From: Terriglobia bacterium
GTDB lineage: Bacteria > Acidobacteriota > Terriglobia > Terriglobales > Acidobacteriaceae
Assembly (NCBI GenBank): GCA_020073565.1
Contig: JAIQEY010000038.1
Coordinates: forward strand, 1-63,104
Length of the DNA: 63,104 bases
Direction of reading: 5' to 3'
Made by a program: the position numbers and the translations under genes. Shown in pieces: positions 1 through 8,225 of the stretch. The notes under the pieces were generated by a model. That model saw only the letters and a list, made by a program, of their open reading frames with translations. It was not told the DNA's origin and made no database searches. The number at the start of each line of letters is the position of its first letter. Position 1 is the first letter of the stretch.

Positions 1-372
1 GGCGAAAATCAGATGGCAGCACCGGCTGAACCGAGAACGCCCAACATGCACCGAGCGAAACGAATCGCTCCTCGAGAGTGCGGATGGAAGCATGGCGACA
101 GCGGCCGCTCGGCAAGGAGAAAAAACGTGCCCAACAACCAAAAGAGACAAGAATCGACTTGACTCCGACCGGCCTTCTCATGGAAGGCGATTGCACTCAT
201 AACGTAGACAATGAACGCTGTCGGAAAGAACAAGACTGCACCACTTTGTCGGGTTGACAACCCCCAACATCTTATTGTTAACAAAGAAGATCTCGGTTGA
301 CCCGCGTTTTACCTTGCATGCATTGTCATTCTTCGCGTCCCACCGCATTCTGCCTCCAGAACGGAGGCACTT
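1..372. other. Non-coding leader region, no gene supported
   Basis: No reading frame here resembles a known protein, and the short open frames on both strands have atypical composition. A 10-bp palindrome (TTGTTAACAA) lies near 273-282. A TTGACA hexamer near 253 has no convincing -10 partner at normal spacing. The right edge carries the ribosome binding site of the phosphatidyltransferase gene. The stretch probably holds that gene's promoter. Confidence 0.5.
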
Positions 373-1098
373 ATGGCCACATCGCTTGTCGACTTTGCGG
401 AGCAGGTCAACCCCAAGACCCTGGCCGAGGCGCGCCGCGCCGACTTCCGGCAGGCGACTCGCGTCCATGGAAGTTTCCTAGCAGTCGCCGAGAAACGGGC
501 TCTGGTCTGGATGGCCGAGCGCATGCCCGCCTGGGTCAATTCTGACCACCTGACCATCCTCGGCTTCGTCGCCCAGATCGTGACTGGCGTCTGCTACGCC
601 CTTGCCGTCCATGACCGCCGCATGCTGCTGGCCGCCGTTGTCTGTCTGGTGGTGAACTGGTTCGGCGACTCGCTCGACGGCACGCTCGCCCGCGTACGGC
701 AGCAGCAGCGTCCCCGCTATGGCTTCTACGTGGACCACATCATCGATTCGATCGGCGCCGTGGCTATGATGGGCGGACTGGCGCTTTCGGGATACATGCA
801 TCCGGTGATCGCCATTGGCTTGCTGATTGCATTTCTGCTGCTCTCCATTCAGTCCTATCTCGCGACCTACACGCTGGGCGAGTTTCACCTCTCGTTCTGG
901 CGCTTTGGTCCGACCGAACTGCGAATTCTGTTGGTCATCGGCAATCTGGCGCTGTTCCGCTGGGCGTGGGTGATCCACGGACATTACAGGCTATTCGACA
1001 TCGGGGGCGCGATCGGGCTGGCGGGAATGACTGCGATGCTGATCTTCTTCAGTGTGAAAAATACGGTCCGTTTGTACCGGGAAGAGAGAATTTCATGA
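373..1098 (+). CDS. CDP-alcohol phosphatidyltransferase family membrane protein
   Basis: The 241-residue protein contains the CDP-alcohol phosphotransferase signature near residues 99-122: D-G-x2-A-R, then about nine residues, then G-x3-D-x3-D (DGTLAR, GFYVDHIID). These aspartates bind the metal and the CDP-alcohol in this integral-membrane family, which joins a phosphatidyl group to an alcohol such as inositol, glycerol or serine. Several hydrophobic segments follow the motif. The start ATG has GGAGG about seven bases upstream. The stop overlaps the start of the GtrA-like gene by four bases, so the two are translationally coupled and probably co-transcribed. The acceptor alcohol cannot be told from sequence. 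The family call is firm; the exact reaction is not. Confidence 0.88.
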   Translation: MATSLVDFAEQVNPKTLAEARRADFRQATRVHGSFLAVAEKRALVWMAERMPAWVNSDHLTILGFVAQIVTGVCYALAVHDRRMLLAAVVCLVVNWFGDSLDGTLARVRQQQRPRYGFYVDHIIDSIGAVAMMGGLALSGYMHPVIAIGLLIAFLLLSIQSYLATYTLGEFHLSFWRFGPTELRILLVIGNLALFRWAWVIHGHYRLFDIGGAIGLAGMTAMLIFFSVKNTVRLYREERIS

Positions 1099-1532
1099 AC
1101 AGTTCTCAGTTCCCAGTTCTCGGTTCTCAGAGAGATCGTCAAACCTTTCTCCGCTGGCTGAAGTTCAACGCGGTCGGGGGAATCGGCATCGCTGTACAAC
1201 TTGCGGCACTGACCTTCTTCCGTTCTGTGCTGCACCTCGATTACCTGGTGTCCACCGCGCTTGCCGTCGAGACTGCCGTCATCCACAACTTCCTGTGGCA
1301 TGAGCGCTTCACCTGGATTGACCGGCCAGCGCACCGGTTCGCTCATTCCCTCACCCGGCTGGCCAAGTTCAACACCGGTAATGGATTGGTCTCGCTAATG
1401 GGTAATCTCTTGATCATGCGGGCGCTCGTGGGTCAGTTCCACGTGAACTACTTCATCGCTAACTTGATTGCGGTGGCTGCTTGCTCGGTCGTGAATTTTC
1501 TGGTTAGCGATCGGTTTGTGTTCGAAAGTTAG
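1095..1532 (+). CDS. GtrA-like membrane protein
   Basis: A 145-residue protein with four predicted membrane segments and GtrA/DPMS features: an early F-x-x-VGG-x-G region (LKFNAVGGIGIAVQ), a central H-x-F-x-W-H-x-R-F-T-W element, and a terminal N-F-x-x-S-D-R-x-V-F motif. GtrA proteins are thought to flip or hold undecaprenyl-linked sugars during cell-surface glycan modification. The ATG overlaps the preceding TGA (ATGA), which fixes the start. The first ten codons (about 1101-1130) are made of the same CAGTTCTCAGTTC repeat found in non-coding gaps at 1931 and 44823, so the N-terminus looks repeat-derived. An upstream start at 966 would lie entirely inside the preceding gene and is rejected. 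Confidence 0.85.
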   Translation: MNSSQFPVLGSQRDRQTFLRWLKFNAVGGIGIAVQLAALTFFRSVLHLDYLVSTALAVETAVIHNFLWHERFTWIDRPAHRFAHSLTRLAKFNTGNGLVSLMGNLLIMRALVGQFHVNYFIANLIAVAACSVVNFLVSDRFVFES

Positions 1533-1576
1533 GCGGCTGGCGACTCCACGAATAACGCGGCAACCGACCTTAACCG

Positions 1577-1611
1577 CAGAGTACGCCAAGGATTCGCTAA
1601 GGACGCAAAGA
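1577..1611. repeat. Dispersed repeat, CGCAGAGTACGC / AAGGACGCAAAG type
   Basis: The sequence reads CCGCAGAGTACGCCAAGG followed by CGCTAAGGACGCAAAG. Its reverse complement is closely matched at 57860-57893 (CTTTGCGTACTCTGCG, CTCCGCGGTTAA). It belongs to a class of short intergenic repeats seen several times in the window. Confidence 0.6.
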
Positions 1612-1852
1612 ATACCCACTAGCGCAAACTTAAGAACGGCCGATCACTTTTGGGGGTTACGCCGCCGCCAAATCCGAGCTATACTCCAAGTAGTGATCAT
1701 GCGCTCGAACGGCTCCATTTCGCGTCTCCGGATATGCTGGATCGAAGGACGTGCCTGTCCTCGCCGGTACCTTTCCGTTCTGCCCTCGCACGTGCGCGCC
1801 AACCTCTTCGGCAGCGACTAGTTCTTCGTTCTCCGCTTTCCTGCAGTGGTTC

Positions 1853-1889
1853 CAGCTATTAGCTCTTAGCCTTTAGCTCTTAGCTTTTA
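1853..1889. repeat. TTAGCTCTTAGC tandem short repeat
   Basis: Four imperfect copies of TTAGC(T/C)(C/T)TTAGC follow one another in non-coding DNA. The unit resembles the other low-complexity repeat families scattered between genes here. Confidence 0.55.
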
Positions 1890-1930
1890 CCCGGTGCAGC
1901 AACCATGCTGCGTAAATCCGGGCGCAACCA

Positions 1931-1960
1931 CTGAGAACTGAGAACTGGCAACTGAGAACC
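1931..1960. repeat. GAACTGAGAACTG repeat
   Basis: CTGAGAACTGAGAACTGG is followed by CAACTGAGAACC. The same unit occurs inverted at 1101-1130, inside the GtrA-like gene, and as a facing pair at 44823-44904. Confidence 0.7.
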
Positions 1961-1977
1961 GCTTTTGGAGAACTGCC

Positions 1978-3336
1978 ATGAATACCAAGACTCTGACCCT
2001 CGGCCCCAAGATCAACACCGCCCTCCCGGGCCCCAATGCCAAGCGCATTCTTGCGGGCGATGATAAATACATTTCGCCGTCCTACACCCGTTCCTATCCG
2101 ATGGTGGCCAAGCGCGGCCACGGCATCGTGGTGGAAGACGTCGACGGCAACGAATTCTTCGATTTCTCCGCTGGCATCGCCGTGACCTCCACCGGCCACT
2201 GCCATCCCGAGGTCGTCGCTGCTATCCAGAAACAGGCGGGCGAATTGATTCACATGTCGGGCACCGACTTTTACTACGAGAGCATGGTGACACTCGCCGA
2301 GCGGCTTGCGAAAATCGCGCCTATGCCTGGGCCGCACAAGATCTACTACGGCAACTCCGGAACGGAAGTGGTCGAGTGCGCTCTGAAACTGGCGCGCTAT
2401 CACACCAAGCGGCAGCAGGTCATCGCTTTCCTGGGAGCGTTCCACGGCCGCACCATGGGTGCACTCTCGCTGACCGCTTCCAAGCCGCAGCAGAAGCGCC
2501 GCTTCGCGCCGCTGGTGCCCGGCGTGACCCACATCCGCTATCCCGATGTGTATCGGGGCTGTGAAGGCGGGCCGCAGGACGCCGAGCAGTTCGCGCTTGG
2601 CTGCGCCCGCTACATTGAAGACAAGCTGTTTAAGACCGTCCTCGCTCCGGAAGAGGTTGCGGCAATTTTTGTCGAGCCGATTCAGGGCGAAGGCGGATAC
2701 GTCATTGCCCCAGCCATCTTCATGCAGGAACTGCGCCGCATCTGCGACCGGCACGGCATTCTGCTGGTCGTCGACGAAGTGCAGAGCGGCGTCGGCCGCA
2801 CTGGCAAGTGGTGGGCGGTCGAGCACACAGGGGTTCATCCCGACATCGTGTGCAGCGCCAAGGGCATTGCTTCGGGCATGCCGCTCGGCGTCGTCATCAG
2901 CAAGGCCGACGTCATGGACTGGGTGCCCGGTTCGCATGCCTCGACTTTCGGCGGCAACCCGGTTTGCATCGCTGCGGCCCTGGCTACGCTCGACGTGATC
3001 GAACGGGAAGGACTGCTGCGGAACGCGAAGGAAGTCGGCGACCACATGCTCAAGCGCATGGCCGACTGGCCCAAGAAGCACAAGATCGTGGGCGACGTCC
3101 GTGGACGCGGGCTCATGGTCGGTGTCGAAATCGTGAGGGACCAGAAGACTCGCGAGTATGGCAACGCCGAACGCGACCGCATCGTTGAACAGGCATTTGA
3201 GCGCGGCATTCTCTTCCTGGGCTGTGGTCCGAGCACGGTGCGCATCTCGCCGCCGCTGGTCGTGACCAAAGACGAAGCCGACGTGGCCATCGATGTGCTC
3301 GAGGAATCGATTGCTATCGTCGAGAAGAACGCGTAG
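1978..3336 (+). CDS. Class-III PLP aminotransferase (4-aminobutyrate / acetylornithine aminotransferase-like)
   Basis: A 452-residue fold-type I PLP enzyme. The aminotransferase class-III signature lies in the region VDEVQSGVGRTGKWW through SAKGIASG, and Lys295 is the expected Schiff-base lysine. An N-terminal DGNEFFDFSAGIAV segment and a GNSGTE phosphate-binding loop are also present. The length and the WAVEHTGVHPDI segment resemble GABA aminotransferases and the long acetylornithine/ornithine aminotransferases more than ArgD (about 400 residues). It would move an amino group from an omega-amine donor to 2-oxoglutarate. The MOSC gene begins 15 bases after its stop, so they are probably one transcript. 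Substrate is inferred, not shown. Confidence 0.88.
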   Translation: MNTKTLTLGPKINTALPGPNAKRILAGDDKYISPSYTRSYPMVAKRGHGIVVEDVDGNEFFDFSAGIAVTSTGHCHPEVVAAIQKQAGELIHMSGTDFYYESMVTLAERLAKIAPMPGPHKIYYGNSGTEVVECALKLARYHTKRQQVIAFLGAFHGRTMGALSLTASKPQQKRRFAPLVPGVTHIRYPDVYRGCEGGPQDAEQFALGCARYIEDKLFKTVLAPEEVAAIFVEPIQGEGGYVIAPAIFMQELRRICDRHGILLVVDEVQSGVGRTGKWWAVEHTGVHPDIVCSAKGIASGMPLGVVISKADVMDWVPGSHASTFGGNPVCIAAALATLDVIEREGLLRNAKEVGDHMLKRMADWPKKHKIVGDVRGRGLMVGVEIVRDQKTREYGNAERDRIVEQAFERGILFLGCGPSTVRISPPLVVTKDEADVAIDVLEESIAIVEKNA

Positions 3337-3351
3337 GGCCGGAGGTGTGCA

Positions 3352-3810
3352 ATGTGGACGGGAACCGTTGAATCCATCTGCATCGCACCCGCCGCCATGG
3401 GACCGGTTGAGACCCGTGATCAGGCAGTTGCAATTCCAGGCGTCGGGCTCGAAGGAGATCGTTACGCCCTCAAACAGGGTACGTTCTACAAGCCCGAACC
3501 AGACCGCGAACTCACGCTGATCGAGGCGGAGTCGGTCGAGGCGATGCGGCGAGATTACGATGTAGAACTTGCCGCGGGCGACGCTCGTCGAAACATTGTG
3601 ACTCGCGGCGTTCCACTGAATCATCTGGTGGGACGCGAGTTTCGTATCGGCAATGTGCGTGTTCGCGGCATTCGGTTATGCGAGCCCTGCGATCATCTGC
3701 AGAACGTGACGTGCAAGCAATTGATCAAAGGGCTTCGCCATCGCGGCGGATTGCGAGCGCAGATCCTGACGCAAGGAACAATCCGTGTAGGAGACTGCGT
3801 CAAAGAGTAG
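3352..3810 (+). CDS. MOSC domain protein
   Basis: A 152-residue protein consisting of one MOSC domain, the C-terminal sulphur-carrier domain of molybdenum-cofactor sulphurase. The features seen are G-V-x-L-E-G-D-R-Y near residue 30 and the family cysteine in the segment IRLCEPCDHL. Stand-alone MOSC proteins in bacteria include YiiM-type proteins, linked to detoxification of N-hydroxylated compounds through molybdoenzymes, and others of unknown role. No molybdenum cofactor gene is nearby. The stop codon TAG lies inside an 11-bp stem hairpin (3807-3830). The ribosome binding site is GGAGG just before the ATG, and the gene follows the aminotransferase by 15 bases. Confidence 0.88.
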   Translation: MWTGTVESICIAPAAMGPVETRDQAVAIPGVGLEGDRYALKQGTFYKPEPDRELTLIEAESVEAMRRDYDVELAAGDARRNIVTRGVPLNHLVGREFRIGNVRVRGIRLCEPCDHLQNVTCKQLIKGLRHRGGLRAQILTQGTIRVGDCVKE

Positions 3811-3830
3811 CGCCGCCGGGGCGGCGCTAC
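3807..3830. repeat. GC-rich palindrome containing the MOSC stop codon
   Basis: GTAGCGCCGCC and GGCGGCGCTAC form an 11-bp perfect stem around a two-base loop. The TAG in the left arm is the MOSC stop. No U-run follows, and the DinB gene begins three bases later, so this is more likely a mobile repeat (REP-like) or an RNA-stability hairpin than a terminator. Confidence 0.7.
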
Positions 3831-3832
3831 AC

Positions 3833-4348
3833 ATGGGCACGACTATGGGCGACACTACACTCCGCGAACTCGTGTACGGCAAAGGCGCACACGCCGACCC
3901 TGTCGCCTGCGTGGAAGACATCGCGGCGGAACTTGCGACCCGCACCGTCGAGGGCTATCCCCACTCCATCTGGCAACTCGTCGAGCACATGAATTACTGG
4001 ATGGAATACGACCTGCGCAAGGTCGCCGGAGAAAATCCGCCGTATCCCGAGACAGCAATCGAAAGCTGGCCCGCGCCTCCAGTGGTGCCGGGCGAGTCGC
4101 AATGGCAGGCAACCACGCGACGCTTCGAGGGTCTGCTGGCGCAACTCGCCACGCTCGCACAATCCGATGCGGCCGCGCTTGAGCGCGTGGTTCACAACGT
4201 TGGCCCGGCGCAGTCGCTCCGACAATCCACCGTGTACGCCATGCTGTGGGGGGTTGCCGCCCATAACAGCTACCACGTCGGACAGATCGCACTGCTGCGA
4301 CGACAACTTGGCGCCTGGCCTCCCCGACGAGGCGGCGATACCTGGTAG
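3833..4348 (+). CDS. DinB family protein
   Basis: A 171-residue four-helix-bundle protein of the DinB/YfiT type. The three metal-ligand histidines expected of the family are visible: one in VEHMNYW, near residue 50, and two in HNSYHVGQI near residue 145. DinB-fold proteins include thiol-dependent transferases and many of unknown role. The next ATG, twelve bases downstream, could also be the start. It follows the MOSC gene directly and precedes the truncated EamA gene by 55 bases on the same strand. A second, unrelated-looking DinB protein is at 59956-60423. Confidence 0.85.
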   Translation: MGTTMGDTTLRELVYGKGAHADPVACVEDIAAELATRTVEGYPHSIWQLVEHMNYWMEYDLRKVAGENPPYPETAIESWPAPPVVPGESQWQATTRRFEGLLAQLATLAQSDAAALERVVHNVGPAQSLRQSTVYAMLWGVAAHNSYHVGQIALLRRQLGAWPPRRGGDTW

Positions 4349-4403
4349 GTTCGCACACCCGTCGCTTTCTCAACCACTAAACTCTCACCGGAAGGAGGCC
4401 CCC

Positions 4404-4990
4404 ATGCCGCGCTTCACCTCTCGCACACTCGTCGCTCTGGCTTTCACGCTCGTCGTGTGGGCCTCGGCGTTCGCCGGCATTCGCGCCGGGCTGCGCGCGT
4501 ATTCCCCGGCCAATCTGGCCATCCTGCGTTTTCTGATTGCGTCGCTCGTGCTCGCGATCTACGCCGGCATCGCACACTTCCGCCGTCCGGAACTACGCGA
4601 TCTCCCGGGCCTGGCATTTACGGGCGCCATTGGGATCAGTTTCTATAATCTGGCGCTCAACTACGGAGAGACTCGCGTGACGGCGGGCGCCGCCAGCATG
4701 CTGATTGCGTCGGTGCCCATCTGGACCGCACTCGCTGCCCGATTCTGGCTGCATGAGAAATTGACTGCCGTAGGCTGGGGCGGCGTGTTCGTCAGCTTCG
4801 CCGGAGTTGCTCTGATCGCCAGCGGGGAAGGCCAAGGCATCCGCCTCTCACCGCAAGCGCTGATCATCCTGGCGGCGGCGATTACTTCGGCGGCTTACAT
4901 GATCCTGCAGAAGCACTACCTCGCCCGGTACAGCGCGCTCGAGTTCACCGCCTACTCGATCTGGTTGGGGACCGCGTTGATGACTCTCGG
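4404..4990 (+). pseudogene. EamA/DMT-superfamily transporter, 3' half missing
   Basis: From the ATG (GGAGG seven bases upstream) the product reads as a normal drug/metabolite transporter for about 190 residues: the first EamA repeat with five membrane helices (from LVVWASAFAGIR through GVALIASGEG) and the start of the second repeat (LIILAAAITSAAYMILQKHY...). At about 4985, after the segment YSIWLGTALM, similarity stops abruptly. The frame continues open to 5339, but only as the antisense of the convergent MFS gene. Intact members have two EamA repeats in about 290-310 residues, so roughly 110 residues are lost. The MFS gene ends at 4998, apparently intact. A deletion joining two convergent genes, or an assembly join, would produce this. 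Confidence 0.8.
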
Positions 4991-4997
4991 GAAAAGT

Positions 4998-6323
4998 TCA
5001 GCGAGGTTCTGCGAGCGCGGAATTCCGGCCGCGCGATTCCGTGAGGCAGAGCGCGACCACGAACAGCACCGCCATTCCTCCCGCCGACATCAGCAGCGGC
5101 ATGCGCAGCCCGAATCTCTCCGCCATCGCGCCTCCGAGCGTGGGCGCAACCGTTGCCCCCATGATCTCCCCGACCAGGGTTGTGAGCCCGATCGCGGTGG
5201 CAGAAAACTGCGGCGGCACGGTTTCCGCGGGCACCAGCACGATGATCATGGCCGCGATGGCCTGGCCCGTGTTGCACAGGAACAGAATCGTTGCCAGCAA
5301 CCATGGGAAGCGATACAGTCCGCTCACTTGCAGGGATAACGGTACCAGCGCTGACAGCGCCGCCAGGACGAGCAGTACTGGTTTTCGACCCACCCGATCC
5401 GAAATGGCCGGGAGTACAAAGCCGAGAAAGAAGGCTCCCAGCCCGCTAGCGCCCAGCAGAAAGCCGGCGGTCGTGGGCGCTTCATGCATGACCTCGGTGA
5501 TGTAGAGCGGAGCAAAAACATTCAGCAAAAACAACCAGCACATGAACCCCGACGCCCCGATACAACTCAGCCACAGGTTCCGAAATCGCAGGATCAGGAT
5601 GTATTCCGAGAGACGGGCAACACTGTGATGCCCTCCGCCCGGTTCGCCCGTATCCGGCTCGCGCACAAATCTCCAATGCAGAGCGCCCATCACCAACCCG
5701 GGAACCCCCGCCACGAAAAAGGCTGAGCGCCAGCCGAACCGGGCCGCCACTTGAGTAGTGAGGACGGGTGCTGCCGCCAGTCCAACCAGGGCCGCCGCGC
5801 TCACCACCATGCCGACATTGCGTCCGCGTCGACTCGGCGGAGACGTCTCTTCGATAATCGCTGTGATAATCGCCCAGCAGGGGCCTTCGGCCGCGCCCAG
5901 CAGCGCGCGCACCAGCAGAAGCTCGGTAAAGTTGTGGACCATTCCCGAGACCCATGAAAGCGCGGAGAAGAGGAAAATGGCGGGCACCAGCACCGGCCGG
6001 CGGCCGAACCGGTCCGAAAGCGCGCCAAAGAGGAACGCGGACACCGCCCACGCAATCGCGACGACCGAGGCGAGAATCCCGATCTGTTCGGCGCTGAGGT
6101 GAAACTCCGGTGCGAAAAACGGCGCCAGATACATCTGGGACATGCGATCGAGAAAGACGGTGCCCCAGGTTAGAAACAGAATCAGGACGAGAAAGTTTTC
6201 GTAGCGCTTTGCGTCGTTGGAGTAGATGGTTCCACCGTCCCGTCTTTGATTGGCTCCGGATTCGACCAGCGCCGAGCGCGTTTCCGGACGCGTCAATTTA
6301 AGGGACTTTGCGCCTGAGGTCAA
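4998..6323 (-). CDS. MFS transporter (metabolite:H+ symporter-like)
   Basis: A 441-residue twelve-helix major facilitator protein. Motif A is clear after helix 2 (GALSDRFGRRP, residues 100-110), and a second copy appears after helix 8 (ISDRVGRKP). The acidic N-terminus and helix 1 (FLVLILFLTWGTVFLDR) resemble the anion:cation symporter and sugar-acid transporter groups (D-galactonate/glucarate type). The substrate is unknown. No ATG lies between the in-frame stop and helix 1, so the start must be TTG, at 6323 or possibly 6296; neither has a strong ribosome binding site. The C-terminus follows helix 12 directly and looks complete, although it abuts the broken EamA gene. Confidence 0.82.
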   Translation of the reverse strand: MTSGAKSLKLTRPETRSALVESGANQRRDGGTIYSNDAKRYENFLVLILFLTWGTVFLDRMSQMYLAPFFAPEFHLSAEQIGILASVVAIAWAVSAFLFGALSDRFGRRPVLVPAIFLFSALSWVSGMVHNFTELLLVRALLGAAEGPCWAIITAIIEETSPPSRRGRNVGMVVSAAALVGLAAAPVLTTQVAARFGWRSAFFVAGVPGLVMGALHWRFVREPDTGEPGGGHHSVARLSEYILILRFRNLWLSCIGASGFMCWLFLLNVFAPLYITEVMHEAPTTAGFLLGASGLGAFFLGFVLPAISDRVGRKPVLLVLAALSALVPLSLQVSGLYRFPWLLATILFLCNTGQAIAAMIIVLVPAETVPPQFSATAIGLTTLVGEIMGATVAPTLGGAMAERFGLRMPLLMSAGGMAVLFVVALCLTESRGRNSALAEPR

Positions 6324-6421
6324 CCGCTGGCGCGCGGGCCAAATCGACCGAAACGGTAGTGATAGCGGTCACATCCCGCAGCGTGACCCGGCCTTAGAGT
6401 GAAAATGGAGTTCCTGATTCC

Positions 6422-6877
6422 ATGTTCGCCGGACGCCTGACGGAAGCCACAGTGCGGGCACTGGATTGGCTGTCGGATCGAACCCTGGCGCCGGAAGAGA
6501 TGCCCGCTCACCAGCGGACGGGACGCCGCGGGGAGGAGGACGCCTATTTTTATCTTCGGCGGCGCGGCTACGTGATCATTGCCCGCAACTATCGCTCCCC
6601 GCATTCACGTGGAGAACTGGACCTGGTGGGCTGGGACGGGGATGTGCTGTGTTTCGTCGAAGTCAAATCGCGGACCACGCACGATGTAAAGCCCGCCGAA
6701 GCAGCGGTAGATTACGCCAAACAAAAGGAGTTGGGGCTGGTTGCCCGCGATTTTCTGCGCCACCTTCCACCATCGTGCCAGTGGCGCTTCGACGTGGTTT
6801 CCGTATACTATGACCAGCGCAGTCAGCCTTCATACGAGTTGTTTCAAAATGCGTTTTCTGTATCATACAATCGTTAG
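6422..6877 (+). CDS. yraN: YraN/UPF0102 family nuclease-fold protein
   Basis: 151 residues of the YraN family, which has a PD-(D/E)xK restriction-endonuclease-like fold. The core motif is visible: GELDLVG at residues 64-70 and VEVKSR at 79-84, preceded by a GRRGEE helix start. An N-terminal extension of about 30 residues precedes the domain. The cellular role of YraN is not established; Holliday-junction or DNA-processing activity has been suggested. galT follows after 28 bases on the same strand and may share the transcript. Confidence 0.88.
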   Translation: MFAGRLTEATVRALDWLSDRTLAPEEMPAHQRTGRRGEEDAYFYLRRRGYVIIARNYRSPHSRGELDLVGWDGDVLCFVEVKSRTTHDVKPAEAAVDYAKQKELGLVARDFLRHLPPSCQWRFDVVSVYYDQRSQPSYELFQNAFSVSYNR

Positions 6878-6905
6878 TTTGACCGCTACTGAAAGGATTT
6901 AGTTC

Positions 6906-7943
6906 GTGCCTGAATTACGAAAAGACCCCATCGTGGGCCGGTGGGTCATCATCTCCACAGATCGTGCCAAGCGGCCCACCGACTTCGTCCGTGAAGGCGT
7001 GAAGATCAAAGGTGGATTCTGCCCGTTCTGTTACGGCAACGAGAATAAGACTCCACCGGAAATCCTTGCGTATCGCCCCAGTACGAACGGTTCCAGTCCT
7101 CAGAAAGACAGTCCCGGATGGACGATTCGCGTTGTCCCCAACAAGTTCCCGGCGTTGGGTATCGAAGGCGTTCTGGCGAAGCAGGCCGAGGGCATGTTTG
7201 ACAAGATGAATGGCATCGGCGCCCACGAGGTCATCATCGAAACACCCGACCATAACCTGAGCTTGGCGACGCTGCCTTCCAAGCGTATCGAAGACGTATT
7301 GTGGGCCTTCCGCGACCGCATCCTTGATTTGAAAAAAGATCGCCGGTTCAAATACATCCTGATCTTCAAGAATCACGGAGAAGCGGCCGGAGCGTCACTG
7401 GAGCATGCGCATTCGCAATTGATTGCGCTGCCGATTCTGCCAATCTACGTGGTGGAAGAACTGCAGGGAGCCAAGCAGTATTACATCTACAAAGAGCGGT
7501 GCGTATTCTGCGACATCATCCGGCAGGAGACCGACAACGGAATTCGTGTGGTGGCCGAGAACGAAGACTTTTTGACGCTCGCGCCGTACGCTCCGCGCTT
7601 TCCTTTCGAGACCTGGATCCTGCCTAAGCGCCATGAATCGGCCTTCGAAAACTCATCGTCGCAGATGTTCGAGAATCTGGCGAAAGCCTTGAAGTCGCTG
7701 CTGATGAAGGCCGATCGTGTGCTCGACAATCCGCCTTACAACCTGGTGATTCACAGCTCGCCGGTGCAGGATCCGACCAACGATCACTACCACTGGCACA
7801 TCGAGTTCATGCCCAAGCTGACCAAGACCGCAGGATTCGAGTGGGGAACGGGTTTCTACATCAATCCCACACCGCCTGAAGAAGCGGCAAAATTCCTGCG
7901 CGAAGCAAGCGTGGAAGAACCGGTGCCTGCTGCCGTGAGATAG
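6906..7943 (+). CDS. galT: Galactose-1-phosphate uridylyltransferase
   Basis: 345 residues with the GalT two-half HIT-like fold. The zinc cysteines Cys39 and Cys42 (CPFC) and the active-site H-A-H-S-Q at residues 167-171 are present; the second histidine forms the uridylyl intermediate. The enzyme exchanges UMP between UDP-glucose and galactose-1-phosphate in the Leloir pathway. The start is GTG with AAAGGA upstream; no ATG nearby fits the conserved N-terminus. No galK or galE is in the window. The gene is followed by a strong hairpin at 7973-7996, so transcription probably ends here. A role in general UDP-sugar or ADP-glucose chemistry is possible for long-branch members. Confidence 0.93.
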   Translation: MPELRKDPIVGRWVIISTDRAKRPTDFVREGVKIKGGFCPFCYGNENKTPPEILAYRPSTNGSSPQKDSPGWTIRVVPNKFPALGIEGVLAKQAEGMFDKMNGIGAHEVIIETPDHNLSLATLPSKRIEDVLWAFRDRILDLKKDRRFKYILIFKNHGEAAGASLEHAHSQLIALPILPIYVVEELQGAKQYYIYKERCVFCDIIRQETDNGIRVVAENEDFLTLAPYAPRFPFETWILPKRHESAFENSSSQMFENLAKALKSLLMKADRVLDNPPYNLVIHSSPVQDPTNDHYHWHIEFMPKLTKTAGFEWGTGFYINPTPPEEAAKFLREASVEEPVPAAVR

Positions 7944-7972
7944 CGGGAAGACAACAAGTCCAAGAAAAAATG

Positions 7973-8000
7973 GGGCGCGGCCAAACGACCGCGCCCTTTG
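7973..8000 (+). terminator. Probable intrinsic terminator after galT
   Basis: GGGCGCGG, an eight-base loop and CCGCGCCC form a perfect 8-bp GC stem, preceded by an A-run (AAGAAAAAA) and followed by TTTGAGTTCTT. The position 30 bases past the galT stop fits a rho-independent terminator. Confidence 0.75.
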
Positions 8001-8225
8001 AGTTCTTCAGGAGAGAGAGCGGTTATCGCAACGCAAGCGAGATCCTCCTCCTGGAGTCATGTGCGCGACAACCAACCAACTGAATGGTAGAACGTGCGAC
8101 CCCGAGAGTTGTCATGAAGATGTAAAACCTTCGCGACGCCCTCGGACATCACGGGCAGCCTTTAGTGGCGCCGGCGCTACATGCTGTTCATGTATCCTTG
8201 ACGCCGCAACCTTCTGGGCGGCTTT

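Larger units (their letters stand above)
1533..1977. other. 445-bp intergenic region rich in short repeats
   Basis: No gene is supported. It holds a CGCAGAG/CGCTAAGGACGCAAAG-type repeat at about 1577-1611, a run of TTAGCTCTTAGC units at 1853-1889, and a GAACTGAGAACTG repeat at 1931-1960 that ends just before the aminotransferase ribosome binding site (GGAG near 1967). The promoter of the aminotransferase gene must be in this stretch but is not obvious. Confidence 0.6.

Noticed and set aside
1873..3624. A 583-codon open frame on the minus strand across the aminotransferase and MOSC genes
   Set aside because: It is an antisense shadow of two clear plus-strand genes with family motifs; its product is His/Asp-rich and has no known domain.
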